From Staphylococcus lugdunensis (GTDB lineage: Bacteria; Bacillota; Bacilli; Staphylococcales; Staphylococcaceae), in the NCBI RefSeq assembly GCF_002901705.1, contig NZ_PPPV01000012.1, positions 725,797 to 789,796 on the forward strand: a stretch of DNA of 64,000 nucleotides. Direction: 5' to 3'. The notes under the pieces were generated by a model. That model saw only the letters and a list, made by a program, of their open reading frames with translations. It was not told where the DNA came from and searched no databases. The position numbers were made by a program, and so were the translations under genes. This document shows positions 63,874 through 64,000 of the stretch, in pieces (positions within the stretch are counted from its first letter, which is position 1; every line of letters starts with the position of its first letter).

Positions 63874-64000
63874 ATGTCTCGTAAAACTTACGAAAAAATT
63901 GCCAATATTAATGGAATGTTTAATATGTTAGAACAACAAATTATCCATAGTAAAGATATGGCTTTGTTTAGAAATGAATTCTTTTATGTCAATCACGAAC
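63874..64000 (+). CDS. DUF2538 family protein (partial, cut by window end)
   Basis: First 42 codons only: starts MSRKTYEKIANINGMFNMLE after GGAGAGGAG. This is the N-terminus of a staphylococcal DUF2538 protein of unknown function (about 155 residues in S. aureus). It follows lcpB by 20 bases and may be cotranscribed. The 3' end is beyond the window. Confidence 0.85.
   Translation, partial: MSRKTYEKIANINGMFNMLEQQIIHSKDMALFRNEFFYVNHE

Overview
The window is low-GC Firmicute DNA and is best read as a Staphylococcus chromosome from the S. aureus group. The evidence is the gene order (ftsW-pyc; typA/ylaN; mntH; potABCD; pdhABCD; rpoY-rnjA; cydB-ktrC; ptsHI; ykoEDC; purEKCSQLFMNHD; folD; qoxABCD; fmtA; lcpB), strong AGGAGG-type ribosome sites, GTG/TTG starts and STAR-type intergenic repeats with a GTTGGGGCCCC core. 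From memory, conserved proteins such as QoxA, PurN and FmtA differ from S. aureus by more than strain-level variation, so a close relative (an S. simiae-like species) is more likely than S. aureus itself. This is an impression, not a computed identity. I see no rRNA, tRNA, CRISPR array, prophage or intact insertion sequence.

Layout. 0-9 kb: pyc and ftsW (minus), the small yla genes, and typA. 9-19 kb: an inositol-phosphatase-family gene, a DUF1054 gene, manganese-regulated mntH, two DUF4064-like membrane proteins, and a polyamine ABC operon led by its own XRE-cupin regulator. 19-28.5 kb: the pyruvate dehydrogenase operon, the ykyA-like lipoprotein, peptide deformylase, and the coupled rpoY-rnjA pair. 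28.5-35.3 kb: an IS1182-type transposase relic, ktrC, cydB with only a vestige of cydA, a redoxin, ptsHI and an rRNA methyltransferase. 36-41 kb: a polytopic membrane protein, a tiny gene behind a textbook SigB promoter, and a TPP-riboswitch-controlled YkoEDC-type ECF thiamine-precursor importer. 41-53.4 kb: the eleven-gene purine operon on the minus strand, divergent from folD. 53.4-64 kb: a flavohemoprotein, a secreted Ig-like protein, the qoxABCD quinol oxidase, a nucleoside hydrolase, fmtA, lcpB and a truncated DUF2538 gene.

The genes are mostly core metabolism: pyruvate use (pyc, pdh), sugar phosphotransfer (ptsHI), one-carbon and purine synthesis (folD, pur), respiration (qox, cydB) and envelope assembly (ftsW, fmtA, lcpB). 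The most notable departures are (1) the loss of almost all of cydA in front of an intact cydB, leaving a 45-codon ORF that keeps the ribosome site and the coupling to cydB; (2) a flavohemoprotein gene and a nucleoside hydrolase gene on either side of the qox operon, where S. aureus as I recall it has neither; (3) at least two families of dispersed intergenic repeats, one of which has conserved flanks around stem sequences that differ between copies yet still pair; and (4) two decayed IS1182-type ends. No clearly new defence or mobile system is visible.
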